64,000 nucleotides of DNA from Oceanispirochaeta crateris (GTDB lineage: Bacteria > Spirochaetota > Spirochaetia > DSM-2461): positions 3,948,439 to 4,012,438 of the forward strand of contig NZ_CP036150.1 in assembly GCF_008329965.1 (NCBI RefSeq). Reading direction: 5' to 3'. The stretch's first letter is position 1; each line of letters starts with the position of its first letter. The translations under genes and the position numbers were made by a program. The notes under the pieces were generated by a model. The model worked only from the letters and a program-made list of their open reading frames with translations. It did no database searches and was not told the origin of the DNA. Positions 15,869 to 24,888 of this stretch are shown one piece after another.

Positions 15869-16599
15869 GTCATGCTCTCTATGCTTCTATTCTCCCCCCA
15901 GGGGCGTCTGATGCCAAACTCTTCAAGCTCAGAGAGCAGGTCGCGTGGAAGACCTGTTCTTTTTATTTCTCCCTGGTTCATAAGGACAAGCCTGTCGCAG
16001 TGGGCAAGAGACTTCTCAAGGTCATGAGTGATCAGGATGATGGTTTTCCCTCTGTGGTGCAGACGGGTTATGTCCTTTAATACATCCACAACTCCGCTTT
16101 GATCCAGGCCGGTAAAGGGCTCATCCAGTACAATAATTCGAGGATCCATGACCAGGACTCCTGCTAGAATGCAGCGTCTTTTTTCACCACCAGAGAGGGT
16201 GTGAGGTCTTCGGTCTTTCAATTCTGTTATGGATAATTCCTGGAGTACAGACTCCACTTTTCTGTTGATTACATCCCGGGGCCATCGGAGATTTTCTGCT
16301 CCGAAGGCAATGTCTGAGGCTACACTCTGACCGACAATCTGGCTATCTGCATTTTGAAAGACGAGTCCGATCTGCCTTCTGGAGTTCATCAGGTCTTTCT
16401 GAATGTTTTTTCCATCCAGAAGCACCTCTCCAGTTTGTGGTTTGAGTAATCCGTTGAGGTGTCTCATCAATTGAGTCTTGCCACAGCCGTTGGGGCCGGC
16501 AATGATGGTGAAACTTCCATCGGGAAATTGGACATTAATATTGTTTAATACCTTGGGGCCGGTGCCGTAGCTTCTGTTTAATCCTTTGACTTCAAGCAA
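15853..16599 (-). CDS. ecfA: ECF transporter ATPase (BioM-like)
   Basis: An ABC ATPase of about 248 residues with Walker A AGPNGCGKTQ, Q-loop GLVFQNADSQIVG, signature LSGGEKRR, Walker B IIVLDEPFTGLD and switch histidine ILITHD. It energises biotin uptake with EcfT and BioY. I choose the TTG at 16599 (LLEVKGLNRSYG): GAGG lies seven bases before it and it sits two bases after the bioY stop. An ATG at 16656 would extend it 19 residues into bioY without homologous sequence. Only one ATPase gene is present, as in bioMNY operons. Confidence 0.93.
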   Translation of the reverse strand: MLEVKGLNRSYGTGPKVLNNINVQFPDGSFTIIAGPNGCGKTQLMRHLNGLLKPQTGEVLLDGKNIQKDLMNSRRQIGLVFQNADSQIVGQSVASDIAFGAENLRWPRDVINRKVESVLQELSITELKDRRPHTLSGGEKRRCILAGVLVMDPRIIVLDEPFTGLDQSGVVDVLKDITRLHHRGKTIILITHDLEKSLAHCDRLVLMNQGEIKRTGLPRDLLSELEEFGIRRPWGENRSIESMTWLKD

Positions 16600-16601
16600 T
16601 T

Positions 16602-17168
16602 TCAGTCCTCTTTTCCAGTACTCAGAAAATCTCTGAAACGGTTTTTCATCGAACATCCAAGGGCTGCGGCTGCCATGGATTTAATGACAAATCCGGGGAT
16701 GAAGGGGTATAAACCAGCCTTGAGTACGGTGGGCCAATCCATGGACAGGCTCTGCTTGAGCCAGGGGATACCGGGAAGATATATGAGAGCTCCGGCTAGC
16801 AAAGATGTGATGACAGCCAGCGGTATTTCTAAGGGTTTGCTCCGGTCTTTTTTTGAATTGTACATCCATCCTGCCGCAGGAGCCGCCAGTAGATACCCCA
16901 GTAGAAAACCGCCGGTGGGTCCCATTATTTTGGCCAGACCGGCTGTACCGCCTGCAAATACAGGAAGGCCGATTATACCCATTATGAGGTAGGTGACCAC
17001 ACTGGACAGGCCTATTTGAGGACCTCCCAGCATGCCGCTGAGGACAACAAACATGGTGGTCAAAACAACCGGTACGGGTCCAACGGGTATGGTAAAAAAA
17101 GAACTGGCGGCAATCAAAGAAGTGAATAGGGCTGTCAGTACTGTTTTTCTAATGATCTCTTTTGTCAT
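16602..17168 (-). CDS. bioY: biotin-specific S component BioY
   Basis: The 188-residue membrane protein shows BioY blocks: VLTALFTSLIAASSFFTIP, VPVVLTTMFVVLSGMLGG, GLPVFAGGTAGLAKIMGPTG and GFLLGYLLAAPAAGW, with six predicted helices. It is the substrate-binding subunit of the biotin ECF importer. Its start overlaps the birA end by 20 bases, and GGAGTAG precedes the ATG inside birA. Confidence 0.95.
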   Translation of the reverse strand: MTKEIIRKTVLTALFTSLIAASSFFTIPVGPVPVVLTTMFVVLSGMLGGPQIGLSSVVTYLIMGIIGLPVFAGGTAGLAKIMGPTGGFLLGYLLAAPAAGWMYNSKKDRSKPLEIPLAVITSLLAGALIYLPGIPWLKQSLSMDWPTVLKAGLYPFIPGFVIKSMAAAALGCSMKNRFRDFLSTGKED

Positions 17169-17994
17169 GGTCTACTCCTGGGGTCTTGGATTTTTCCTGG
17201 GATTGATCCCTACACTTTGTATAGGGTCTCAACTGTTTTTCTATTTCAATGGCCTCCAGGGCAAGGCATTTCTTCCATTGTTCCTGCAATTTCCAAACAA
17301 GCTCGCTGCGTTTGAATTCTTTCCCGGTGTGAAGAGAGGCGGATGTCATGGTTTTTGAAGCGGGGATATCATTGAGATGCAATCCAATTCCCAGGGCATA
17401 CCATTGAACCGTTTTACCCCTGACCTGGTATTCCTCGAGAATCCCGGCGCCTTTTTTTTCTGCGAAGTATATGTCGCCAGAGTCTGAAAAACTCAAATCA
17501 TGAATGGCTAGTTGGTTCAGTGTATTCAAAAGAGTCAGGATTCCTCTTTTTTTCATAAGGGGAAGCTCGCCTACACCAAAGATCTCTCTGTTGACAAAGG
17601 TCAGATATATGCCGCCGCTGGGAGAATCCCATTGTTCATGATCTCTGCCGACACCTCTGGATTGGTGGTCTGCCAGAACTAGAAAATTTTTCATAGTACT
17701 GGGTTGGTGACGCATCTGATTCAAGGCTTCATCCATGGTTGAGGTCAGTTCCTCAAAATAAATGATTCGCTTGTCCTGCTTGAACTCCAAAGAGGTGAGA
17801 GCATCGTTATTTTGAGTGATTCTATAACCCTTTGATCCGGATTCAATGGGATAGCCCTGTTGAATGAGAGATTTGATTTGTTTCCAGACTGCCACTCTGC
17901 TGATTCCTAGTTCCTGGCTGAATTGAGCCCCGGAATGCCAGTCTTTTGAGTCTTTTAACTGATGGAGTATGTGAAATTTTGTTTCGTTAACCAT
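17149..17994 (-). CDS. birA: BirA-type biotin repressor with divergent ligase domain
   Basis: Residues 1-60 are a winged HTH (SGAQFSQELGISRVAVWKQI, then QGYPIESGSKGYRI), as in bifunctional BirA. The ligase part follows: QSRGVGRDHEQWDSPSGGIY for the nucleotide/biotin loop, EKKGAGILEE carrying the expected catalytic-site Lys, and ALGIGLHLN. The normally conserved KWPND segment is replaced by FSDSGD and the C-terminal SH3-like domain seems short, at 281 residues total. DNA binding looks intact, and a perfect BirA operator overlaps its own start codon. It leads the birA-bioY-ecfA-ecfT operon, so repression by biotin is very likely. Ligase activity is less certain. Confidence 0.88.
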   Translation of the reverse strand: MVNETKFHILHQLKDSKDWHSGAQFSQELGISRVAVWKQIKSLIQQGYPIESGSKGYRITQNNDALTSLEFKQDKRIIYFEELTSTMDEALNQMRHQPSTMKNFLVLADHQSRGVGRDHEQWDSPSGGIYLTFVNREIFGVGELPLMKKRGILTLLNTLNQLAIHDLSFSDSGDIYFAEKKGAGILEEYQVRGKTVQWYALGIGLHLNDIPASKTMTSASLHTGKEFKRSELVWKLQEQWKKCLALEAIEIEKQLRPYTKCRDQSQEKSKTPGVDHDKRDH

Positions 17995-18014
17995 TTAATT
18001 TTTCCTAGGTTAAC
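17986..18014. promoter_or_regulatory. BirA operator (biotin box)
   Basis: GTTAACC-N15-GGTTAAC is a perfect inverted repeat identical in design to known BirA boxes. One arm covers codons 1-3 of birA, so binding would block initiation or early elongation of the whole operon. Confidence 0.88.
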
Positions 18015-18052
18015 CGAAAGTCCTGAAAACATCAATCAGCGATAATCCAGAA

Positions 18053-19948
18053 TCAGCTATTTCTTATCGGCACGTCCGGAGTTTCAAAGTCCTGGCACTC
18101 CTGGGGTGTGGTCTCTTCGGTTTTAAAGCTGTGAACAATCTCTTCCAAGCGGCTCATCCCCTCTTTGTTTTCCTCGCTGACCTGATGCACTCCTGTCATT
18201 GTCTCCGTTATCTCTCGGCTACTTTTACCAATCTCTTTGATGCTCACCGACGCCTTTTCGGTTTTGCCTTTCATGGTCGAAACAACCTTCCCGATATCAT
18301 CCGATTTGCTTTGAATCAGCTGTGAGGAATCGTTTATATTCGCTGTCACGGAATGCAGATTCTGCGATGAGTGAACAATATCCCGGCTGGCGGAGGAGAG
18401 TTCATCCATTCCATGATTTATCTCGATGAGAGAGCCAGAAAGGTCTTTGAGACCTTCTTTCAGGTAACCTACGGATTTGTAACTATCCGTGCTGGCATTG
18501 AGGGCTTCATCTATCTGAAAAGAGACTTTTTTAAGGATTTCATCTATTTGATGAGAGTTTTCCGATGTGGATTCTGCCAGACTTCTGATTTCTTCAGCAA
18601 CTACGGCAAAGCCTTTGCCAGCTTCTCCTGCATGGGCCGATTCAATGGCTGCATTCATGGAAAGAATATTCGTCTGGTCCGAGATATCATTGATGATTCC
18701 CGTGACAGTCATGACTTCCTGTATGGTTTTTGAGACCTTAGTGATGATGTTTTGAGACAATTCAGCCAGTTCTTCACCTTCATTCAGTTTGTCGACCATC
18801 ACCGCTGACCTTTTGTTTTCCTGTCCTGTCAGCTTATTGATGTTGTTAATTGAAGAGGACAGTTGCTCACTGGCACTGAGATTGGACTGAATCAGGTTGT
18901 ATTGGCTCTTTATGTTTACATTTAGCTGTTGTATTTGGCCTGTTATGGTCTGAACAGAGTCGGCAGTAATCTCTGTATCATCTTCCATCAAGGTTATTGT
19001 TTCTTCCAGGGAATCGATAGATTTTGTGATTTCCCTGAGAGCAGACAAGGTTCCTGCTGTTCCTGCTGCTAGGGCGTCCTGCAGGCAGAGAGTCTGATTG
19101 GACACTTGATTTACCTCTGAAATGAAATCATGGAAGGACCGGGTGACATCGTTGATATGGGATCCCAGGGCTTCAACCTCCCGGCTGCCTTTTAATTCGG
19201 ACAAAATCGTGAGGTCCCGCTCTGCAAGGCGCTTCATTGTTTCTTCTAAGTTTATAAAATTCAATGAGAGCTTATGGCTAAAAATCACAACATAGATAAT
19301 GCTGAATATCGAAATGGCGACGACCAAGACCAGCAGGAACAGGATGTCCCGTTGAATCAGGTCTGACTGATAGGAATTCAGTCTGTTTCCCAGTGTTGCC
19401 AGGTTATTGTTGACCGTGCTGTAACCCTTGTAGACATTCTCAACATCCTTCTCCAGATCTTCCAGCAGTCCCTTCCAGTGTGCAGCCTCATCGGGGCTAC
19501 GGCTCAGGAAGTATCCATAGAGGCCGCTAAATTGCACCTTAGATGCCAGTTTGTCCTCTTCCAGCAGTCTCTGGGCTGTCCTTTCAAAGGGAGCTTTGTA
19601 CTCATTCTGGGCCAGAGCACTGTTTTGCAGGGATTCCAGTGATGTCATGATGTCCTGAGGCAGTTTTGTGGTATTGCTATTGACTATGAGTTCATTCAGG
19701 GTTGTATCAAACTGATTGGACTTTTCTTTCCAGTTTCTAATCAGGACGGAAAACTGATTTCTTTCCAGAAATATCTGGTTGGTGCTTATCTGATAATTAT
19801 TTCCTTCAATGCGCAGCTTGAGTGCAGTCTCTGACAATGAGTGAATCTTTTCGACTTTCTGTAGTTCAAGGTAAATGACGGCATAGGAGAGTATAAACAG
19901 AAAAATGACAAAAAATGTGTTTAAAAGCAATTGGGTTTTTAATTTCAT
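18053..19948 (-). CDS. methyl-accepting chemotaxis protein
   Basis: A 631-residue receptor: first membrane helix at residues 5-27, a helical periplasmic domain (about 28-200), second helix ILFLLVLVVAISIFSIIYVV, a HAMP-like linker and a long signalling coiled coil. The hairpin tip reads DISDQTNILSMNAAIESAHA then AGKGFAVVAEEIRSLAE, typical of MCPs that dock CheA and CheW. The periplasmic domain looks like a four-helix bundle, not dCache, unlike the tandem pair at 28205-32587. Ligand unknown. No CheR-binding pentapeptide is seen at the C terminus. Confidence 0.92.
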   Translation of the reverse strand: MKLKTQLLLNTFFVIFLFILSYAVIYLELQKVEKIHSLSETALKLRIEGNNYQISTNQIFLERNQFSVLIRNWKEKSNQFDTTLNELIVNSNTTKLPQDIMTSLESLQNSALAQNEYKAPFERTAQRLLEEDKLASKVQFSGLYGYFLSRSPDEAAHWKGLLEDLEKDVENVYKGYSTVNNNLATLGNRLNSYQSDLIQRDILFLLVLVVAISIFSIIYVVIFSHKLSLNFINLEETMKRLAERDLTILSELKGSREVEALGSHINDVTRSFHDFISEVNQVSNQTLCLQDALAAGTAGTLSALREITKSIDSLEETITLMEDDTEITADSVQTITGQIQQLNVNIKSQYNLIQSNLSASEQLSSSINNINKLTGQENKRSAVMVDKLNEGEELAELSQNIITKVSKTIQEVMTVTGIINDISDQTNILSMNAAIESAHAGEAGKGFAVVAEEIRSLAESTSENSHQIDEILKKVSFQIDEALNASTDSYKSVGYLKEGLKDLSGSLIEINHGMDELSSASRDIVHSSQNLHSVTANINDSSQLIQSKSDDIGKVVSTMKGKTEKASVSIKEIGKSSREITETMTGVHQVSEENKEGMSRLEEIVHSFKTEETTPQECQDFETPDVPIRNS

Positions 19949-20165
19949 AATTTATCCAATTTAAATAGTATTTTTATATAAGATTAATATAAGGGGATAT
20001 CTATCATTTTGTATAGGTCGTTTTAGCTGGGCTTGCATAGAAGGGGCTAGAACAACTTAATTTGCACAGATATTACATTTATGTAGAATCAGAACGGTTT
20101 TCATCTTTGATTTTCATCTGTGTTTTTGTCGGAATTGAAGAGCGCTGGACCAAAAAGGCGGGGTA

Positions 20166-20672
20166 TTAAATCATTCTGCTGTCGTAGGCCCAATTCATCA
20201 AGGCCTGTCTCTGCCGTGGCCTGCAGGAGAGGTCTCTGAAGGCGCAGTTTTTTCTGATTTGAGCAGCATGGCGGCGAATCAGCCGCCATCGTTTGATCTG
20301 CCTGGCATCATCGTCGCAGCGTCTTCCCCTATAATACCGGCAGTACCACTGAAACCATCCCCTAGGATCTTCGGGGTATATCCAGCCCTTAGATTGCCAG
20401 GTTTTCAGATCCTGGGAGGCATTGACTGCAAAATAATTGAGTTCCGGGAGATGTCCCTTTGTGGAGAGTCTTGCATTTTCAAACCAGCTTTGGGGGAACT
20501 CATCCCGGCAGTCGGTCATATATTTCCCCCCAAAGACGCCCAGGGTGAGCATCTGCTGAGGGGTCAGCTCGGGTTTGAAATCGGGGTGGAAGTTTTTACC
20601 CTCTTCCTCGGTCAGCAGATAGGAGTATCCTTTCTGCATCTTATCAAAAACGGTTACTTCCTGAATTTCCAT
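20166..20672 (-). CDS. conserved protein of unknown function
   Basis: The 168-residue cytoplasmic protein begins MEIQEVTVFDKMQKGYSYLL and contains the striking block GGKYMTDCRDEFPQSWFENA, then FAVNASQDLKTWQSKGW and DPRGWFQWYCRYYRGRR. I recall this aromatic- and Arg-rich pattern from a widespread uncharacterised family also found in eukaryotes, but cannot assign a function. No signal peptide or membrane segment. It follows the YfcC permease gene by ten bases on the same strand, so they are probably co-transcribed. Confidence 0.78.
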   Translation of the reverse strand: MEIQEVTVFDKMQKGYSYLLTEEEGKNFHPDFKPELTPQQMLTLGVFGGKYMTDCRDEFPQSWFENARLSTKGHLPELNYFAVNASQDLKTWQSKGWIYPEDPRGWFQWYCRYYRGRRCDDDARQIKRWRLIRRHAAQIRKNCAFRDLSCRPRQRQALMNWAYDSRMI

Positions 20673-20682
20673 AGGTTCAGAC

Positions 20683-22152
20683 CTAAAAAGGACCGAAGCC
20701 CATGGCTACGGCAATCATAAGGAAGACCATGGAAATTCCGGCAATGGCCAATTGCATCTTCCAGGTCCACTTCATCCACTGGGGGTAGCTGACAACCGTA
20801 AAACTCAACCCGATGAGGAGCAGGGCGTTGGTTGGAAAGATCATGTTTGAAAATCCGTCACCCAGGTCAAAGGCTAAAACGGCTGTCTGGCGGGTCAATC
20901 CCACCAGGTCGGCCAGGGGGGCAATGATAGGCATCACCAGGAAGGCTTTGGCCGAGGCACTGCTGATGAAAAAGTTTAGAAAGAGGGTCAGCACATAAAT
21001 ATAGAAAGCTGCCATAAAGGGATTTGTGCCACTGATCAGTTCACTGGCATGATACAGTATGGTATCCATGACAAGGCCTCTGGTCATGATGTGGGGAACG
21101 CTCATGGCCATCAGGATGAGGACAATGCCCGGGAGCATATTCATCGCTCCCGAAATGAGAATCTTAAGCAGTTCCATTCCCATGTATCCTACGATGATTC
21201 CAGCCCCTGTTCCGCCAATGAGGAACAGAAGAGCCACCGTCGGGAAGGCCGCATCTGAGGGGAGGGCGGGGATGAGTCCGGCGAGGATCATAAATAGGAT
21301 GGCTATGCCCAGGCAAACGCCGAAAAATACAGCGGCCTTTACCTTGGCAGGACTGGCTTCATCGCCGGCTTGAAGGACATTTTCATTTGAAAAACGTTCT
21401 TTCAGAGCCTTATCTGCCTCATATACAGCCGATTTTTCAGGATTCTTCTCAATTTTTTTGGCATAAGCTCTCACGGAGAAAAAACAGATGAGGTAAACGG
21501 CTATAAAGAAAATGATCCTGAACCAGGCTCCGGAGAACAAGGGGAGGCCCGAGAGTTTCTGGGCTACGGCTATGGTGAAGGGGTTTGTCACAGCCGCGGC
21601 AAATCCAAAGCTCAGTGCCAGAAGACTCATTCCCAGACCTGTGAGAGAATCCCATCCCAGGGCAAGGGAAAGTGGTACGATGATGACAATGAGGGGAACC
21701 AATCCTTCATACACTCCAACAAAGGCAGCTAAAAACATCATCACAAAGATCAATATGGCCATAAAGGTATATTTTCTATTTTGAAAACGGCGGACAGTTC
21801 CAGAAAGGAGTTCCTGCATGACACCGCCTTTTTCGAGCACGGTAAAAGAAGCTCCCAGGAATATCATAAACAGGGATAAAACAAGGACCATCAGCCAGTT
21901 ATCTCCCCAAATGACCTCTATGGGAGCGGTGAACCAGCGCCAGAGAGGATAGACTCCGGAGTTCACGTATTCAAAAGAATCGGCAACAACCTTGAGCCGT
22001 CCATCTTCCAGTATCCTCTGGTAATTTCCCGCGGGAATCCATCTTGTGAGAAATCCGGATACCACGATCAGGATGAAGAGTATCCCAAAGGCTGTAAGAA
22101 AAGGCTTCAATCCTATTTTCAGCATGGAATCATCCTTGCTTTTTGTACTCAT
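20683..22152 (-). CDS. YfcC-family membrane permease
   Basis: About a dozen hydrophobic helices in 489 residues, with the family features FLTRWIPAGNYQRI after the first helix, ALSFGFAAAVTNPFTIAVAQ (around 190) in the first re-entrant half and LVMPIIAPLADLVGLTRQTA in the second. YfcC belongs to the C4-dicarboxylate/arginine-type superfamily of secondary transporters, and its substrates are usually peptides, amino acids or carboxylates. The M20 peptidase gene upstream (22187-23641) may provide or use the same substrate, a pairing common for AbgT/YfcC transporters. Confidence 0.88.
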   Translation of the reverse strand: MSTKSKDDSMLKIGLKPFLTAFGILFILIVVSGFLTRWIPAGNYQRILEDGRLKVVADSFEYVNSGVYPLWRWFTAPIEVIWGDNWLMVLVLSLFMIFLGASFTVLEKGGVMQELLSGTVRRFQNRKYTFMAILIFVMMFLAAFVGVYEGLVPLIVIIVPLSLALGWDSLTGLGMSLLALSFGFAAAVTNPFTIAVAQKLSGLPLFSGAWFRIIFFIAVYLICFFSVRAYAKKIEKNPEKSAVYEADKALKERFSNENVLQAGDEASPAKVKAAVFFGVCLGIAILFMILAGLIPALPSDAAFPTVALLFLIGGTGAGIIVGYMGMELLKILISGAMNMLPGIVLILMAMSVPHIMTRGLVMDTILYHASELISGTNPFMAAFYIYVLTLFLNFFISSASAKAFLVMPIIAPLADLVGLTRQTAVLAFDLGDGFSNMIFPTNALLLIGLSFTVVSYPQWMKWTWKMQLAIAGISMVFLMIAVAMGFGPF

Positions 22153-22186
22153 TTCAAATCTCCCTCAGTCGGTTTGTGTGTTTATT

Positions 22187-23641
22187 CTATAATTTAAATA
22201 AGAGGTTCCGGTAAAATGTCAGGGCCCTCTCCAGATTCTCAAGACTCACTTTTTCATTGATACCATGGATGGAGTTGATATCCTCCTGATTTAGAATCAA
22301 TGGTGTAAAACGGATGATTTGACCACTGAGATCCCGATAGTATTTCGAATCGGTTGACCCATTCACAAGGAAAGGAACCGCTACAACCTCGGGGTGACTC
22401 TCTTTGAGTGCTTCTTTGACCCAGTAAAATCCCTGATTTTCATCTTTTTCCGGTTTGATTGGATCATTGGAAGGCCAATTTCCAGCATCTTCGATTGTTA
22501 AGTTCAGCCCCTTTAGTTTTTTCATATGCCTTTGTTTCAGTGACTCTATGGTGTCACCGGGTAAGATCCTGTGATTTACCAGACAACTGGCCTCACCTGG
22601 AATTATATTTTCCTGCTCACCTGATTTGATAACTGTAAACGCCTGGGATGTCCTGATCAGGCTGTCTGTACTCTTGTTCCCCGCAAATATGAGGCGTATG
22701 AGGGGATTGAACAGCCAAAGGTTGGCGAAAACGAGCCCCAGAGGAAGGGGGACCCAAGGGACGAATCCTTGGAGCATACCTATTATTTGAGGAGTCAGGC
22801 GGGAAGGCTGCCGTCTGGAGCAGATTCTTGAAATTCCCTGAGCTAAAGTACTCACCACCGTGCCAGTTGAAGGAGGCATGGACGAGTGTCCACTTTCTCC
22901 GTGAGCACTGATTTTAAAGGTCACAAATCCTTTTTCTGCCAGGCCGATGAGAGCTGCCGGTTTATCACCCAGAAAGCTCAGCATGTGTTGGGCAATGACT
23001 CCGCCTTCATCCATGATCATGGCAAATTTTAATCCTTTGTCCTTGAAGGAAGCGGCCAGTTTCTGAGCTCCATTGGTTCCAGAAATCTCCTCGTCTCCGC
23101 CAAAGGCAAAATAGAGAGATCTCTTGGGCTGGAATCCTTCATGCAGCAGCCTTTCCACAGTCTCTAAGAGAAATGTGAGCTGACTCTTAATATCCAGTGT
23201 TCCCCGGCCCCAGAGCTCTCCATTTTCAATGATGCCGCTGAAGGGCGGGTGGTGCCAGCTCTCATCCCCCTGCTCCTGTGCGGGAACTACGTCATAATGA
23301 GCAAGAAACAGAACCGGTTCTTCCAGAGGATCGCTTCCAGCCCATTTGTACACAATCCCATAAGGGTCGGGTACTTCCCGTTCCAGCTTTTCATGAACCA
23401 GAGGAAAGAGGTCAACAAGCTTTTCCTGAAATTTTATCAATTGTTTTATGTCTGTTTTTTCATGATCCGTCCATGACACTGTTGGGATCTGAATGAGTGT
23501 GGAGAGCTTTTCGGCAAATTCTCCTGAATCTGGACATGGGGGCGTGTTCTGATGCTGATGATCTTTTTTGTTCAGCATTAGATACCGTATAAAAAGGAGA
23601 ATAAGAAAAAGAATAACGATTAGGGGGATTAGCACAGACAT
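22187..23641 (-). CDS. M20 family metallopeptidase, membrane-anchored
   Basis: The start at 23641 (MSVLIPLIVILFLILL) is preferred because GGAAG lies at proper spacing; longer upstream readings add residues unlike the family. An N-terminal helix anchors the enzyme. The zinc-site blocks are FLAHYDVVPAQ (His and Asp), WGRGTLDIKSQ, GGDEEISGTNGA (catalytic Glu-Glu) and a late NSIHGINEKV. GESGHSSMPP marks the lid domain. The architecture matches PM20D1/carboxypeptidase S-like peptidases that hydrolyse N-acyl amino acids or dipeptides. It is immediately upstream of the permease gene on the same strand. Confidence 0.9.
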   Translation of the reverse strand: MSVLIPLIVILFLILLFIRYLMLNKKDHQHQNTPPCPDSGEFAEKLSTLIQIPTVSWTDHEKTDIKQLIKFQEKLVDLFPLVHEKLEREVPDPYGIVYKWAGSDPLEEPVLFLAHYDVVPAQEQGDESWHHPPFSGIIENGELWGRGTLDIKSQLTFLLETVERLLHEGFQPKRSLYFAFGGDEEISGTNGAQKLAASFKDKGLKFAMIMDEGGVIAQHMLSFLGDKPAALIGLAEKGFVTFKISAHGESGHSSMPPSTGTVVSTLAQGISRICSRRQPSRLTPQIIGMLQGFVPWVPLPLGLVFANLWLFNPLIRLIFAGNKSTDSLIRTSQAFTVIKSGEQENIIPGEASCLVNHRILPGDTIESLKQRHMKKLKGLNLTIEDAGNWPSNDPIKPEKDENQGFYWVKEALKESHPEVVAVPFLVNGSTDSKYYRDLSGQIIRFTPLILNQEDINSIHGINEKVSLENLERALTFYRNLLFKL

Positions 23642-23778
23642 TTGCATCTTCCTTGGATTGTGTTTAAAAGCTACTTCAGTGTATATTGCAGGGCTGCTTA
23701 AACACAAGTAGTATTTGAAAGTACCCCCTGGAGCAGTTGATATTCCTGGCATCCCGGGGAGCCTGAAGGAGCTTTTCT

Positions 23779-24879
23779 ATGGACGATAAGAAACTAAATC
23801 AATTAAATGGTTATTTAAAAACCATGGACCTCCCTTTTTCCCATCCACTAATAGAAGCCCTTGTTCGGGAAGATCTTTCCGGTGCAGGAGAAGGGTATTC
23901 CGAATTGACCACAAGGATTTACTCCCTGGCAGGATCTGTACCTCCCGGTGAAAATGCTCCCCTCTTATTTGAACAGCTGATTTTCGACTTATTCAAAGAT
24001 CAGCGGAGTCAGTTTGACAGAGTGGAGGATAAAACCCTTGCTCCTATGAGATCCAGACTCTTGCTGTTATTTGACCGCTGGATGCAGCTCAATGATTTTT
24101 TAGAAGAAGATGAGCAGAAGAGCATTCCGGGTGTTGAAGACATCCAGAGTGAATTAGAGGACCTCTTGCAATTTGTACAAAACCTTCTCAACAGGATGAA
24201 TCACCCGAATGAGGAAGACTCCGGATCAAAGGAGGAGTTGGAATACCTGACTCAGCAAAGTGAAGAAGTCCTTGTGCGTATCATGGAAAAGCTTGAGGAA
24301 ATTCTCCATCCAGCCCCAAAAGCGGATGAAAATATAAAAGATTCCATCCTGACCCTCACTGTTTCTCTTTCGGATCTGCCAGTCTCAGTCTGGCGACGTA
24401 TCAGGGTTCCGGGACAGATAAATCTTTCCCAGTTTCATGCGGTCTTACAGAAAGCAATGGGGTGGTGGGATCTTTATGAACATCGATTTGAACAGGCCGG
24501 CAAGGTCTGGGGTCAGCCTGGTAAAGATGAGGCCGTTCTTGCCGAAGAGGACTGTCTTATTGAGAGTCTTTTAGAGGAAGAGGATGACCTGCTGCACTAC
24601 TATTATGATCTGTCCGAATCCTGGCATCATAAGATCATTGTGGAAAAAGTCGAGTTCCCCTCCAGGGGGGACAGCGGTTTTATCTTGGAATGCCTGGCCG
24701 GTGAGGGAGCCTGCCCTCCCGAGGACTGCGGGGGACCAGAGGGGTTCAGAATGCTTATGGCCTCTCTGAAACCCGGCGCATCTCAGGTTTTAAAGGACGA
24801 CTTTTCCTGGGTTGGCGGCTTTGATCCCTCCCGGTTTTCTGTCAATGCCGTGAACAAAGACCTCAAAGAACTGCTTTAA
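23779..24879 (+). CDS. pRiA4b ORF-3-like protein with extra N-terminal domain
   Basis: The C-terminal half (from about residue 195, LTVSLSDLPVSVWRRIRVPG) is the plasmid pRiA4b ORF-3-like fold: LSQFHAVLQKAMGWWDLYEH, then YYYDLSESWHHKIIVEK, ACPPEDCGGPEGF and a C-terminal DDFSWVGGFDPSRF. The N-terminal 190 residues are acidic and helical, unrecognised. The domain's role is unknown; it is often found near toxin or DNA genes, but no such partner is seen here. The ribosome-binding site is GGAGC. It converges with lon only ten bases from its end. Confidence 0.85.
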   Translation: MDDKKLNQLNGYLKTMDLPFSHPLIEALVREDLSGAGEGYSELTTRIYSLAGSVPPGENAPLLFEQLIFDLFKDQRSQFDRVEDKTLAPMRSRLLLLFDRWMQLNDFLEEDEQKSIPGVEDIQSELEDLLQFVQNLLNRMNHPNEEDSGSKEELEYLTQQSEEVLVRIMEKLEEILHPAPKADENIKDSILTLTVSLSDLPVSVWRRIRVPGQINLSQFHAVLQKAMGWWDLYEHRFEQAGKVWGQPGKDEAVLAEEDCLIESLLEEEDDLLHYYYDLSESWHHKIIVEKVEFPSRGDSGFILECLAGEGACPPEDCGGPEGFRMLMASLKPGASQVLKDDFSWVGGFDPSRFSVNAVNKDLKELL

Positions 24880-24888
24880 ATACTTCTC

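Noticed and set aside
16600-16656. Longer start for the ECF ATPase (ATG 16656)
   Set aside because: It adds 19 residues that are out-of-frame bioY sequence; the TTG at 16599 has a ribosome-binding site and begins the conserved ATPase.
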